From assembly GCA_020161145.1 (NCBI GenBank), contig JAIUPQ010000011.1, positions 1 to 57,284 of the forward strand: a stretch of DNA of 57,284 bases, written 5' to 3'. Each line of letters starts with the position of its first letter. Within the stretch, counting starts at the first letter, position 1. Under the pieces are notes generated by a model. It had not been told where the DNA came from. It did no database searches and was given only the letters and a program-made list of their open reading frames with translations. Made by a program: the position numbers and the translations under genes. Positions 9,335 to 18,688 of the stretch are shown piece by piece. Source of the stretch: Pseudomonadota bacterium. Its GTDB lineage: Bacteria > Pseudomonadota > Gammaproteobacteria > Burkholderiales > Burkholderiaceae_C.

Positions 9335-10366
9335 ATGTTCAAAGATAAAGTCCTGCTGATTACCGGGGGAACCGGGTCGTTCGGAAACGCCGTCCTGCGT
9401 CGCTTTATTGATTCCGACTTGACGGAGATCCGCATTCTCAGTCGCGACGAGAAGAAGCAGGACGACATGCGCAAGAAGTACGCATCGGCCAAGCTCAAGT
9501 TTTATATCGGCGACGTGCGTGACTATCAGTCGGTTCTGGCTGCTGTCAGGGGCGCCGATTTCGTCTATCACGCCGCTGCGCTCAAGCAGGTCCCCAGTTG
9601 CGAGTTTCATCCACTCGAGGCCGTGAAGACCAATGTGCTGGGTACCGAGAACGTTCTGGAGGCGTCGGTGACCAGTGGCGTGCAACGTGTGGTATGTCTG
9701 TCAACTGACAAGGCCGTATACCCGATCAACGCGATGGGCATTTCCAAAGCCATGATGGAGAAGGTGGTGGTGGCCAAGTCGCGTAGCGCACCCCACACTG
9801 TCATCTGCGCCACCCGTTACGGCAACGTCATGGCCTCACGAGGCTCGGTCATTCCGCTATTTGTTGAACAGATTCGAGCGGGTCAACCCCTCACGTTGAC
9901 CGATCCGCAGATGACCCGCTTCATGATGACACTGGACGACGCAGTCGATCTTGTGCTGTATGCGTTCGAGCACGGTCAGCCAGGTGACATTTTTGTGCAA
10001 AAAGCGCCAGCAGCAACCACTCACACGCTTGCGCGTGCGCTTACGACGCTGATGGATTCGCCCGATCATCCGGTTCGCATCATCGGTACTCGCCACGGAG
10101 AGAAACTCTATGAAGCTCTCTTGAGTCGCGAGGAGATGGCCGCCGCCGAAGACCTTGGAGGGTACTACCGCGTGCCGCCCGATCTGCGCGATCTGAACTA
10201 TGGTCGGTTTGTCGAAGAAGGGGATGTTCGCATTTCGCAGGCCGAGGACTACAACTCACACAACACACAACGGTTGGATGTGTCGGGCATGCAGGCCCTT
10301 CTGATGAAACTGCGTTTTATGCAAGCCATCGCGCGCGGCGAATCGGCGCGCGCCGAGGAGGAGTGA
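9335..10366 (+). CDS. fnlA: UDP-GlcNAc 4,6-dehydratase/5-epimerase (FnlA/WbjB/CapE type)
   Basis: A 343-residue extended SDR enzyme. The NAD-binding glycine motif ITGGTGSFG is at residues 9-17, followed by HAAALKQVPSCE (79-90) and LSTDKAVYPINAMGISKAMME. In the active site the usual YXXXK is replaced by M134XXXK138, as described for the CapE/FnlA branch. The enzyme dehydrates UDP-GlcNAc and epimerises C5, the first step to UDP-N-acetyl-L-fucosamine. It is followed six bases downstream by FnlB and then FnlC, the complete three-gene route. Length matches the family. A PglF-type dehydratase is excluded by size, since those carry an N-terminal membrane domain. Confidence 0.92.
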   Translation: MFKDKVLLITGGTGSFGNAVLRRFIDSDLTEIRILSRDEKKQDDMRKKYASAKLKFYIGDVRDYQSVLAAVRGADFVYHAAALKQVPSCEFHPLEAVKTNVLGTENVLEASVTSGVQRVVCLSTDKAVYPINAMGISKAMMEKVVVAKSRSAPHTVICATRYGNVMASRGSVIPLFVEQIRAGQPLTLTDPQMTRFMMTLDDAVDLVLYAFEHGQPGDIFVQKAPAATTHTLARALTTLMDSPDHPVRIIGTRHGEKLYEALLSREEMAAAEDLGGYYRVPPDLRDLNYGRFVEEGDVRISQAEDYNSHNTQRLDVSGMQALLMKLRFMQAIARGESARAEEE

Positions 10367-10372
10367 TAGTTT

Positions 10373-11488
10373 ATGCGTGTGCTTGTCACCGGAAGCAATG
10401 GCTTCATCGGCAAGAATTTGACTCTTGCGCTTGTCGAGGCGGGGCACGAAGTGCTGCCATACACGCGGACCCAGCAACCCGCGGAATTGCCCGCGCTACT
10501 GACCCGCGCCGATGCGGTGGTGCACTTGGCAGGCGAGAATCGGCCGATTGATCCAGCGGCTTTCGATGCCGTCAACCGTGATCTCACCCAGAAGCTGTGT
10601 GACGCCCTGAAGGTCGAGCAAGCCCGCAGGGGTCGACATGTGCCACTGCTGGCGAACTCGTCCACACAGGCTGAGCAGGACAGCCCTTATGGCCGAAGCA
10701 AGCGTGGGGGTGAGGCGGCCATCGAGGCACTAGTGGCCGACAAGGGATCGCCCGCTGTCATTTATCGCTGGCCTGGCGTGTTTGGCAAATGGGCCAAGCC
10801 GTACTACAACACGGTAGTGGCCACCTTCTGCCACCAACTCACGAGAGACCTACCTATCGAGGTCAGCAGCCCGGATGCCGTGTTGCGCCTGGTCTATGTG
10901 GACGATGTTGTGCAGGAGTTGCTGCGCAAGTTGGCTGCGCCTGGAGAGGGTCTGCAATGGGGGCGGGTACAGCCCGAGTACACGGTCACGCTGGCTGCGT
11001 TAGCCGAGCAGATACGTGCCTTCCGACGTTGTCGCGACAGCTTGGTCAGCGAACGCGTGGGCACCGGATTCGTGCGGGCGCTCTATGCCACCTATGTCAG
11101 TTATTTGCCCATTGAGCGTTTCGTATACGACCTACCCAAGCACGGCGATGCGCGCGGCGAGTTTGTGGAGATGCTCAAGACGCCAGATGCGGGGCAGTTT
11201 TCTTATTTCACTGCCCACCCGGGTGTCATGCGGGGCGGTCACTACCATCACAGCAAGACTGAGAAATTCCTGGTGATTCGTGGTCATGCGCGGTTTAGGT
11301 TCCGACACATGATGACGGGCGATCGGTACGAACTTTTCACCCAGGGCGGGACACCACAGATTGTCGAAACCGCGCCTGGTTGGACACATGACGTCACCAA
11401 CGTTGGCGAAGACGAACTAGTGGTCATGCTGTGGGCTAACGAGATTTTTGATCGCGCCGCGCCGGACACCGTGACCAATCCTGTATGA
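10373..11488 (+). CDS. fnlB: Bifunctional reductase/epimerase for UDP-L-FucNAc synthesis (FnlB/WbjC/CapF type)
   Basis: A 371-residue two-domain protein. The N-terminal SDR domain begins [15 protein letters not shown], with YGRSKRGGE supplying the YXXXK-like pair. From about residue 245 a cupin domain follows ([16 protein letters not shown], then [17 protein letters not shown]), whose HYHH and E/H residues bind a metal. In CapF the cupin epimerises C3 of the 4-keto intermediate and the SDR domain reduces C4. It lies between fnlA and fnlC, overlapping fnlC by ATGA. The order and sizes match Pseudomonas, Staphylococcus and E. coli O26 FucNAc loci. Confidence 0.9.
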   Translation: MRVLVTGSNGFIGKNLTLALVEAGHEVLPYTRTQQPAELPALLTRADAVVHLAGENRPIDPAAFDAVNRDLTQKLCDALKVEQARRGRHVPLLANSSTQAEQDSPYGRSKRGGEAAIEALVADKGSPAVIYRWPGVFGKWAKPYYNTVVATFCHQLTRDLPIEVSSPDAVLRLVYVDDVVQELLRKLAAPGEGLQWGRVQPEYTVTLAALAEQIRAFRRCRDSLVSERVGTGFVRALYATYVSYLPIERFVYDLPKHGDARGEFVEMLKTPDAGQFSYFTAHPGVMRGGHYHHSKTEKFLVIRGHARFRFRHMMTGDRYELFTQGGTPQIVETAPGWTHDVTNVGEDELVVMLWANEIFDRAAPDTVTNPV

Positions 11489-12615
11489 ACAAACTTCATG
11501 TGATGACGGTGGTCGGTACGCGGCCCGAGATTATTCGCCTTTCGCGCGTACTTGCGGCGCTGGACGTGCACTGTCAACACACGTTGGTGCATACCGGCCA
11601 GAACTACGACTACGAGTTGAATCAGATCTTTTTCGATGACTTGGGCCTGCGCACGCCAGATCATTTCCTTAATGTGGCGGGCGCCACGGGCGCGCAGACC
11701 ATTGGCAACGTCATCATCGCCGTTGATCAGGTGCTGGCACAGGTTAAACCTGACGCCATGTTGGTGCTTGGTGATACCAATTCCTGCATGGCGGTGCTGT
11801 CGGCCAAGCGACGCAAGATTCCGACTTTCCACATGGAGGCTGGCAATCGTTGCTTCGACATGCGTGTGCCTGAAGAGATCAATCGCCGTATAGTCGATCA
11901 CACCGCTGACATCAACCTCACCTACAGCAGCATTGCACGTGAGTACTTGTTGGCTGAAGGGCTGCCGCCTGATCGCATCATCAAGTCGGGCAGCCCGATG
12001 GCCGAAGTGCTGGCGCACTACCGGCCACGCATTGATGCGGCAGATGTGCTGGGGCGCCTGGGCCTGCAACGCGAGGGCTACTTCGTCGTCAGTGCCCACC
12101 GTGAGGAGAATGTGGACAGTGCTGAGCAGTTTGCCAAACTGGTGGCCGTGCTCAACGCAGTGGCGCACACGTATGACCTTCCGGTGATCGTATCTACCCA
12201 CCCTCGCACCCAAAAGCGCGTGGATGCCACTGGCAGTCGCTTCCATCCCCGCATCCAACTGCTCAAGCCGCTGGGCTTCTCGGACTACAACCACCTGCAG
12301 TTGCACGCTCGCGCTGTGTTGTCCGACAGTGGCACCATCAGCGAGGAGTCATCAATTCTGAACTTCCCGGCTTTGAATTTGCGCGAGGCGCACGAACGCC
12401 CCGAGGGCATGGAAGAGGCGGCTGTGATGATGGTTGGCTTGGAGGTCGAAAGGGTGTTGCAGGGCTTGTCCGTGCTACAGGACCAGCCGCGAGGTGAAGA
12501 GCGCCTGCTGCGCCAAGTAGCTGACTATTCGATGCCCAATGTGTCGGACAAAGTGGTGCGCATTCTGCATAGCTACACCGACTATGTGCAGCGCGTGGTC
12601 TGGAAGCGCTACTGA
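11485..12615 (+). CDS. fnlC: UDP-N-acetyl-L-fucosamine-forming 2-epimerase (FnlC/WbjD/CapG type)
   Basis: A 376-residue member of the non-hydrolysing UDP-HexNAc 2-epimerase family: [14 protein letters not shown] at the N-terminus, [39 protein letters not shown], and [18 protein letters not shown] near the C-terminus. The AGNRC variant is typical of the FnlC/WbjD branch, whereas the WbpI copy at 2045 has AGLRS. It epimerises C2 of UDP-L-PneNAc/talosamine-type intermediate to UDP-L-FucNAc. ATGA overlap with fnlB supports cotranscription and coupled translation. Confidence 0.9.
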   Translation: MNKLHVMTVVGTRPEIIRLSRVLAALDVHCQHTLVHTGQNYDYELNQIFFDDLGLRTPDHFLNVAGATGAQTIGNVIIAVDQVLAQVKPDAMLVLGDTNSCMAVLSAKRRKIPTFHMEAGNRCFDMRVPEEINRRIVDHTADINLTYSSIAREYLLAEGLPPDRIIKSGSPMAEVLAHYRPRIDAADVLGRLGLQREGYFVVSAHREENVDSAEQFAKLVAVLNAVAHTYDLPVIVSTHPRTQKRVDATGSRFHPRIQLLKPLGFSDYNHLQLHARAVLSDSGTISEESSILNFPALNLREAHERPEGMEEAAVMMVGLEVERVLQGLSVLQDQPRGEERLLRQVADYSMPNVSDKVVRILHSYTDYVQRVVWKRY

Positions 12616-12623
12616 GGAGCCTA

Positions 12624-13853
12624 ATGCGCCTTGCTGTTGTGGCCGACGTCTACCCGCCACTGCGCTCCTCGGGCGCGGTGCAGTTGCGCGACCTTACGCG
12701 AGCGATGGCGGCTCAGGGCCATGCAGTCACCATGTTCGTCTCAGCACCGGAACAGTCTGAGTCTTGGCGGCTGAACGACGTGCAGGGTGTGCAGGTATTG
12801 CGCCTGGCCACGCCGCGCACTCGCGACATGGGCTACGCTCGGCGCTCGCTGGCGGAGTGGTGGATGTCGTATGCAATGAGGCGCGGCTGGCAAGCGAGTC
12901 CTCTGGCGGATGAGCGCTTCGACGGCGTGGTCTGGTATTCGCCCTCCATCTTCCACGCGCCGCTGGTCCGTGCGCTCATGGCGATCAGTGGCTGTCCAGG
13001 CTACCTCATTGTTCGTGACATCTTTCCCGAGTGGGCGCGTGACATGGGTTTGATGGGCGATGGCATACCTTATCGCATGTTCAAGCACATCGCTCACCGG
13101 CAGTACGAGGCGGCGGATGTGATCGGCGTACAGACGCCGGGCAACCTGCCCTACTTTGCCGACTGGCAGCGCCGCCACCCCGAGCGTCGTGTGGAGGTGT
13201 TGCACAACTGGCTGGCGCCTGCGGCCAATGTGGGCTGTCCCATTGACGTCGCAGCAGCCGGGCTGGCCGGGCGCACGATCTTCGTCTACGCGGGCAACAT
13301 GGGTGTGGCCCAGGGCATGGACGTACTGCTGGATTTGGCCGAGCAGTTCAAGACGCGTGAGGACATTGGCTTCGTGTTCGTGGGCCGGGGCAGCGACACG
13401 GCACGGCTCAGGGCTGACGCGGAGGCGCGTGACCTGAGCGCGGTGCGTTTCTTTGACGAGATCGAACCGGAGCACATCGCCGGCTTGTATGCACAGTGCC
13501 ACATCGGCCTCGTGGTGCTGGATCCGCGCCACCAGACGCACAACATCCCCGGTAAGTTTCTGTCATACATGCAGGCTGGCATGCCGGTGCTGGCCAGTGT
13601 GAATGCCGGCAATGATTTGTTGCAGTTGATCAACGATGAAGAAGTTGGCATAGCTGCCAGTAGCGCGGGGTCTGTCGATGGCTTGGTGCAGGCCGCCATC
13701 ACGCTTGTGCAAACCGTACGCTGCGGCACAAACTACCGGCCACGCTGCGCACGACTCGCACAGCGACTGTTTGACCCATTGGTTGCGGTCACCCAGATTG
13801 TGGCGGCGCTCACCCACGGCCGTGGTGCTCAAGCAGGGGACGTCACGCCCTGA
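12624..13853 (+). CDS. Glycosyltransferase family 4, probable L-FucNAc transferase (WbuB-like)
   Basis: A 409-residue GT4 protein starting MRLAVVADVYPPLRSSGAVQ, with IVRDIFPEWARDMG near residue 130, YAGNMGVAQGMDVLL opening the second domain, FVGRGSDTARLRAD, and PGKFLSYMQAGMPVLAS as the donor-site block. The SGAVQ and RDIFPEWA elements are shared with WbuB-type transferases that commonly follow fnlABC and add L-FucNAc. It starts eight bases after fnlC. Its last 25 bases overlap the 3' end of the convergent Wzz gene. The donor sugar is inferred from position. Confidence 0.85.
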   Translation: MRLAVVADVYPPLRSSGAVQLRDLTRAMAAQGHAVTMFVSAPEQSESWRLNDVQGVQVLRLATPRTRDMGYARRSLAEWWMSYAMRRGWQASPLADERFDGVVWYSPSIFHAPLVRALMAISGCPGYLIVRDIFPEWARDMGLMGDGIPYRMFKHIAHRQYEAADVIGVQTPGNLPYFADWQRRHPERRVEVLHNWLAPAANVGCPIDVAAAGLAGRTIFVYAGNMGVAQGMDVLLDLAEQFKTREDIGFVFVGRGSDTARLRADAEARDLSAVRFFDEIEPEHIAGLYAQCHIGLVVLDPRHQTHNIPGKFLSYMQAGMPVLASVNAGNDLLQLINDEEVGIAASSAGSVDGLVQAAITLVQTVRCGTNYRPRCARLAQRLFDPLVAVTQIVAALTHGRGAQAGDVTP

Positions 13854-14965
13854 CGACGACGTGCCAACATGGGTCTGGCAACAAGCATGGCAGCCACAGC
13901 CAACCCCGCTAGCAGCGCGCTGGCAAAGGTGATCAAGCTGCGCTTGGGCTTGAACTTTTGTTCGGCCGGTTGCGCTACGTCCACCACTTGAATCAAAGCC
14001 CCCTCCCGACTTTCGTCCAGTCGAGCTATTTCGTACTGTTTCGCCATCAATTCAAACAACATTTCCTGGTATTTGAACTCCCGATAGCGCCCCACATAGT
14101 CGGTATCTGCGCCCGATTTCTGTGCACCCGTTTGCTGTACTTCGAGCTGGGTCAGCTGCTGGCGCAACGATCGTACTGTCGCGGCAATTTGCTGCATCTC
14201 AGGTGCGCCGTCAGCCAGCGTCGAGCGAAGGGTCTGCAAGCGCACTTCCGCCGCAGTCAATTGGGCACGCAATTCTGCATAAGTTTCGGCCGCTGCACGA
14301 GGCTCGGCTTTGAGTGCGCCTGCATTGAAGCCGGTTTTCTCAAGTGCCAGTTGAGACTCAATGAGCCGTTGCTTAATAGTTAGCATCTGTGATTCGAAGA
14401 ACGCACGACGCTGTTGGGCCTCGGTAACCGCGATCGATGTGGTCAGGTTTTGCAACTCCTCTACATATCGATTCGCCACCGCCGCAGCCCGTTGTGGATC
14501 ACGGTCCTCCACGCTGACGCGGATCAAACCGTCCTTTTTACCAAGAGAAATATCAGTCGCTTTGCTCAACTGCTCGCGGGCCTGTATGCGCAGCTCGACT
14601 TCGTACACATCGCGCAGTTTGAAATGCTCGATGATGCGGTCTTGCACGGTCACGCTCTCCATCATCGCCAGGTACTGATCACTGGGGCTGCGGATATTGC
14701 CACCTGCAAGACCCGCAAACGCACTCAATGAAGCCAGTGAAGCCAATGCGCTGCTGGTTTGCTGTTGAGGTGGAAGAAAAGTGGTTGTTGACAAATAGGT
14801 TTTCGGGATCAGGAACGACAGGCCGTAGGCCAAGGCTCCCACTAACAGAGGCAGGAAGAACAGAAGTTTCCAGTCTTTAATCAGCGGGCGCACCACATCA
14901 TCCAAACTGATGGTGTCATCGAACGCCTGGTTCGGCGGCCTAGAGGAGTCTATAGATTGCTTCAC
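13829..14965 (-). CDS. wzz: Wzz-type polysaccharide chain-length determinant (no kinase domain)
   Basis: A 378-residue inner-membrane protein of the PCP family. The first membrane span lies about residues 27-47 after DDVVRPLIKDWKLL, a long coiled-coil-rich periplasmic part follows, and a second span (SALLAGLAVAAMLVA) is near the C-terminus after the FKPKRS stretch. It sets chain length of the Wzy product. No Walker motifs or tyrosine-rich tail follow the second span, so it is not a Wzc autokinase. I chose GTG 14965, which overlaps the export gene stop (GTGA); the frame is open 20 codons further upstream but there lies inside that gene. It converges with, and overlaps by 25 bp, the WbuB-like gene. 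Confidence 0.88.
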   Translation of the reverse strand: MKQSIDSSRPPNQAFDDTISLDDVVRPLIKDWKLLFFLPLLVGALAYGLSFLIPKTYLSTTTFLPPQQQTSSALASLASLSAFAGLAGGNIRSPSDQYLAMMESVTVQDRIIEHFKLRDVYEVELRIQAREQLSKATDISLGKKDGLIRVSVEDRDPQRAAAVANRYVEELQNLTTSIAVTEAQQRRAFFESQMLTIKQRLIESQLALEKTGFNAGALKAEPRAAAETYAELRAQLTAAEVRLQTLRSTLADGAPEMQQIAATVRSLRQQLTQLEVQQTGAQKSGADTDYVGRYREFKYQEMLFELMAKQYEIARLDESREGALIQVVDVAQPAEQKFKPKRSLITFASALLAGLAVAAMLVARPMLARRRQGVTSPA

Positions 14966-16860
14966 AACCCCACCGCCTTGATCCCCGCCACACCCAAACC
15001 GAACTGGTAGAGGATTTGCGTCCAATCCTTGGCGCTCTGTGTGAACGTGGTCTTGTCCATTTCCTCAGGCACGAAGATGGTGTCGCCGGGCAGCGCAATC
15101 GTGCTGTTCAGGTCGCCGTTGCGCCAGAAACTGCTGCTTTGGCGAGCGCTGACCACGGTGCCGTTGGCGCGGATGACGAAGATGCTCTTGGTATCGGCAC
15201 CATGCGTGGGGCCCCCGGCTTGCTGTAGGTAGTCGCCAATGCGCTGATCAGACTGGTACAGGAAACTGCCGCCGTTGAAGACGCTGCCAAAAATGCCCAC
15301 AGAACTGCTGTACGAGGGTACGTGAATGCGGTCACCATCCTCTAGTCGCAAGTCAGGTAGGGCCGTGGCAGTCGGCTCGATTTGCAGCACCACGCGCCCT
15401 GTTGGCCGGATCAGCCTCAAGCGATCAACCAGGCGTTGGGTGGCGGCGACGGATGCCGTTTGGGACGCCACTTCCTCAGCCGACGCCGTTCGGCGGGTCG
15501 CGCTGTTGCGCGTCATGTCGGTTTCCATGTCGCGCAAGGCCCGGTCATAGTTTTCCTGCTGGCTGACACGCACACTTTCGCGGTTGAGCTCCGTGCCATA
15601 GACATAGGCGCCCTGCGTCATGCCGCCCGCTGCCTGCAGGGCATCGGCGATGGTGCTGCCGGGTGGCAGCACATATTCGCCGGGCTTGGTCACTTCGCCT
15701 TCAATGCGCACGCGCTGATTTCGCTTGCCGCGTGCGGTGGCGAGATCAATGGCGCTGAAGGCGCGCACCAGATCGCCGGCACCCAGCGCAGTTCGTGCTT
15801 CGGCTGGCAGCGTCAGTTGCACCACACGCCCGCTGTTGCGATCAGCCAAACGTTCCAGCGTCAGGCGACTGCGGTCGGCTACGGCACTGAAGCCGCCCGC
15901 GAATCGCAGCAGGTCGGTAGTCGTCTCGTCGGGCAGCAACTCGAACACGGCAGGCTGGTTAACCGAGCCGATCAGACCCACTTGCGGGCCTACCGGGCCT
16001 ACATAGATCACATCGTCAGGCTGCAGCACCAGATCGCTGCCGCGGTCACCCTTGGTCAGCAGGGTGTAGAGGTCCAGTTGTGCGGTCGTCTTGCCGCCGC
16101 GGCGCAGTTGAATGTCGCGAAAGCTGCCGGCAGCGCTGGGGCCGCCAGCGCGCATGATGGCGTGCAAGGCCGTGGAGAGTCCAGGTAGGGTGATGCTGCC
16201 GGGCTGCTGGGCATAGCCTGTGACGAAGACCCGGATCGCACGCAACTGGCCCACCCCAGCACTGATCTGGTAGTTGCGAAACACCTGACTGACACGGCGG
16301 CCAATCACGCTGTCCAGGTCAGCCTGGCGCACGCCGGCCACAGCGATGCTGCCGACGCGCGGCACGGCGATGCGGCCATTGCGATCGACGACAAGCCGCA
16401 GATCTGCGTCCACAGAGCCCCATAGCGTCAACCTGACTTCGTCACCGGATTTGATCAGATAGTCTGCAGGCACGCTGGGCAGGGGATCGGTGGCGCCGTT
16501 GACGGTGCTCAGATCGAACAGCAACCGGGCGCCGAAACGTTCGATCGTGGGCGATTCGGGGCCGCTGCCAGACTGCCGCTGGACATACCGTTCAAACTCG
16601 CTGGGTACGTAGCGGGGCAGACTGGGCTGCACCACACGTGGTTCGGGCGTGGTGTCAGACATACCCTGGCGCAGAGTCACCGAACCAGTGGCAGCCGAAG
16701 CCTCGGGCGTGGTGGGACGTATATTGCGGTCGTGGGTATCGCCGCGGCTCGTCTGGGTCAGGTCGGCATCACGCCAAGTGGTGGTCTGCGCCCAGGCGGG
16801 GCAGGCTAGCCACAGCGCACTGACAAGCAGCACGGCGCGCAAGGCAGGAAATTGGAGCAT
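14962..16860 (-). CDS. wza: Polysaccharide export outer-membrane protein, SLBB repeats (Wza-like)
   Basis: A 632-residue exported protein. Residues 1-24 form a signal peptide ending PAWA before QTTTW; C20 lies in it but the preceding residues do not make a good lipobox. The polysaccharide-export domain starts about residue 130 (DYLIKSGDEVRLTLWGSV, VDRNGRIAVPRVGSI). Several SLBB domains follow (QPGSITLPGLSTALHAI, QPAVFELLPDETTTDLL, KPGEYVLPPGSTIADAL). It probably forms the outer-membrane conduit for the polymer. It is longer than E. coli Wza, with extra SLBB repeats. It is paired by GTGA overlap with the Wzz gene, and 65 bp separates it from rmlA on the same strand. Confidence 0.88.
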   Translation of the reverse strand: MLQFPALRAVLLVSALWLACPAWAQTTTWRDADLTQTSRGDTHDRNIRPTTPEASAATGSVTLRQGMSDTTPEPRVVQPSLPRYVPSEFERYVQRQSGSGPESPTIERFGARLLFDLSTVNGATDPLPSVPADYLIKSGDEVRLTLWGSVDADLRLVVDRNGRIAVPRVGSIAVAGVRQADLDSVIGRRVSQVFRNYQISAGVGQLRAIRVFVTGYAQQPGSITLPGLSTALHAIMRAGGPSAAGSFRDIQLRRGGKTTAQLDLYTLLTKGDRGSDLVLQPDDVIYVGPVGPQVGLIGSVNQPAVFELLPDETTTDLLRFAGGFSAVADRSRLTLERLADRNSGRVVQLTLPAEARTALGAGDLVRAFSAIDLATARGKRNQRVRIEGEVTKPGEYVLPPGSTIADALQAAGGMTQGAYVYGTELNRESVRVSQQENYDRALRDMETDMTRNSATRRTASAEEVASQTASVAATQRLVDRLRLIRPTGRVVLQIEPTATALPDLRLEDGDRIHVPSYSSSVGIFGSVFNGGSFLYQSDQRIGDYLQQAGGPTHGADTKSIFVIRANGTVVSARQSSSFWRNGDLNSTIALPGDTIFVPEEMDKTTFTQSAKDWTQILYQFGLGVAGIKAVGL

Positions 16861-16925
16861 AACGAGGCGGCGGACTGGCTGGCCCGCTCGATTGAGCTTA
16901 ACTTTGGGATTTTAGCGTTTGCAGT

Positions 16926-17816
16926 TCAGTAAGGCCGCTCGCGTACCACCCGTTGCAGATAGAGCCCATACCCGCTCTTGCCCAGCGGCCCGGCCAGCGC
17001 TTCGAGTTGATCGTCATCGATCCAGCCCTGGCGCCAGGCAATCTCCTCCGGGCAGCAGGTCTTGAGGCCTTGCCGTTTCTCCAGCGTCTGCACGAAGGCG
17101 CTGGCCTCCAGCAGGCTGTCGTGGGTGCCGGTGTCCAGCCAGGCGTCGCCGCGGCCGAAGCGCTGCACGTCGAGCTGGCCTGCTTCCAGGTAGCGGCGGT
17201 TCAGGTCGGTGATCTCCAGCTCGCCGCGCGCGCTGGGCTTGAGCGCCTTGGCGTGGGCCACCACCTGCTCGTCGTAGAAGTAGAGGCCCGTCACGGCAAA
17301 GCGGCTCTTGGGTGCGGCGGGCTTTTCCTCCAGGCTGATGGCACGGCCTGCCGCGTCAAACTCCACCACGCCGTAGCGTTCGGGGTCGTTCACCGGGTAG
17401 GCGAACACCGTGGCGCCCGTGCGCCGGGCGCTGACCGCCTGCAGCCGCTGCGCCAGGTCGTGGCCGTGGAAGATGTTGTCTCCCAGCACCAGGGCGCTGG
17501 GGGCACCGGCCAGGAAGTCCTCGCCGATCAGAAAGGCCTGTGCCAGCCCGTCCGGGCTGGGTTGCACGGCGTAGCTCAGGCGGATGCCCCAGCGCGCGCC
17601 GTCGCCCAGCAACTGCTCGAAGCGGGGGGTGTCCTGCGGTGTGCTGATGACGAGGATGTCGCGGATGCCCGCCAGCAGCAGCGCGCTGAGCGGGTAATAG
17701 ATCATGGGCTTGTCGTAGACCGGGATCAGTTGCTTGCTCAGCGCCAGCGTGGCCGGATGCAGCCGGGTGCCGGAGCCGCCAGCGAGGATGATGCCTTTGC
17801 GGGGGGGGGAGGTCAT
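16926..17816 (-). CDS. rmlA: Glucose-1-phosphate thymidylyltransferase
   Basis: A 296-residue nucleotidyltransferase making dTDP-glucose from dTTP and glucose 1-phosphate. The pyrophosphorylase signature [16 protein letters not shown] is at residues 8-23, with [17 protein letters not shown] next and the [19 protein letters not shown] block near residue 220. The start is ATG 17816 (ATGA overlap with rmlD); the open frame extends upstream within rmlD and is not used. It closes the rmlB-rmlD-rmlA operon. GC content is high again here, unlike the fnl and wz genes. A short poly-G run (GGGGGGGGG) lies in codons 4-7 as read on the + strand near 17801-17809. Confidence 0.96.
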   Translation of the reverse strand: MTSPPRKGIILAGGSGTRLHPATLALSKQLIPVYDKPMIYYPLSALLLAGIRDILVISTPQDTPRFEQLLGDGARWGIRLSYAVQPSPDGLAQAFLIGEDFLAGAPSALVLGDNIFHGHDLAQRLQAVSARRTGATVFAYPVNDPERYGVVEFDAAGRAISLEEKPAAPKSRFAVTGLYFYDEQVVAHAKALKPSARGELEITDLNRRYLEAGQLDVQRFGRGDAWLDTGTHDSLLEASAFVQTLEKRQGLKTCCPEEIAWRQGWIDDDQLEALAGPLGKSGYGLYLQRVVRERPY

Positions 17817-18688
17817 AAGGTCTCGGTGAGCATGCGCGCCACGCCTTGTTGCCATGGCGGCAGCCCAAGATCGAACGCGCGGGTGAAACGGGTGCAGTCC
17901 AGTCGCGAGTTCAGCGGCCGGCGTGCGGGGGTGGGGTAGTCGGTGGTGGGAATGGCGGCCACCTGCTGCACACGCAGCGCGGTGCCGTGCGCGCGGGCCG
18001 TGGCGATGACGTATTCGGCATAGCCGTGCCACGAGGTCTCGCCGGCGGCCGTCAGGTGGTAGGTGCCGGTCAGCTCGGGCCGCGTGGCCACCATGCGCAG
18101 CGCGTGGGCGCTGGCATCGGCGATCAGCTCGGCGCCGGTGGGCGCGCCGATCTGGTCGGCGATCACCGTCAGCCGCTCGCGCTCGGCAGCCAGGCGCAAC
18201 ATGGTTTTGGCAAAGTTGCTGCCGCGCGCCGCATAGACCCAGCTGGTGCGCAGGATCAGGTGGCGGCAGCCGCTGGCGCGGATGGCGTCCTCGCCGGCCA
18301 GCTTGCTGGCGCCATAGACGGACAGCGGGCCGGTGGGCGCGTCTTCGGCGCGCGGGGCGTGGCCGCTGCCGTCGAACACGTAGTCGGTGCTGTAGTGCAG
18401 CAGCGTGGCGCCCAGGTCGGCCGCCACCCGGGCCAGTTGGCCGGGCGCCAGCGCGTTGAGGGTGCGAGCCAATTCGGGCTCGCTCTCGGCCTTGTCCACT
18501 GCCGTGTGGGCGGCGGCATTGACAATGACGTCCGGTGCCAGCGCGCGCACCGCCGTGGCCAGCGCGTCAGGGTGGGCCAGATCGCCGCCCGCTGCGCGAT
18601 CCAGCAGCGTCAGCCTGCCCAGCGGCGCCAGCGCGCGCTGCAACTCCCAGCCCACCTGGCCGTTTGGCCCCAGCAGCACGATGTTCAT
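17813..18688 (-). CDS. rmlD: dTDP-4-dehydrorhamnose reductase
   Basis: A 291-residue SDR enzyme that reduces dTDP-4-keto-L-rhamnose. It begins [16 protein letters not shown], the RmlD-type nucleotide motif, with [16 protein letters not shown], the [11 protein letters not shown] segment and [10 protein letters not shown] carrying the catalytic Tyr-Lys pair. The start at 18688 overlaps the rmlB stop (ATGA); longer open frame upstream lies within rmlB. No RmlC, which must act before RmlD in rhamnose synthesis, is encoded in this window. Confidence 0.95.
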   Translation of the reverse strand: MNIVLLGPNGQVGWELQRALAPLGRLTLLDRAAGGDLAHPDALATAVRALAPDVIVNAAAHTAVDKAESEPELARTLNALAPGQLARVAADLGATLLHYSTDYVFDGSGHAPRAEDAPTGPLSVYGASKLAGEDAIRASGCRHLILRTSWVYAARGSNFAKTMLRLAAERERLTVIADQIGAPTGAELIADASAHALRMVATRPELTGTYHLTAAGETSWHGYAEYVIATARAHGTALRVQQVAAIPTTDYPTPARRPLNSRLDCTRFTRAFDLGLPPWQQGVARMLTETL

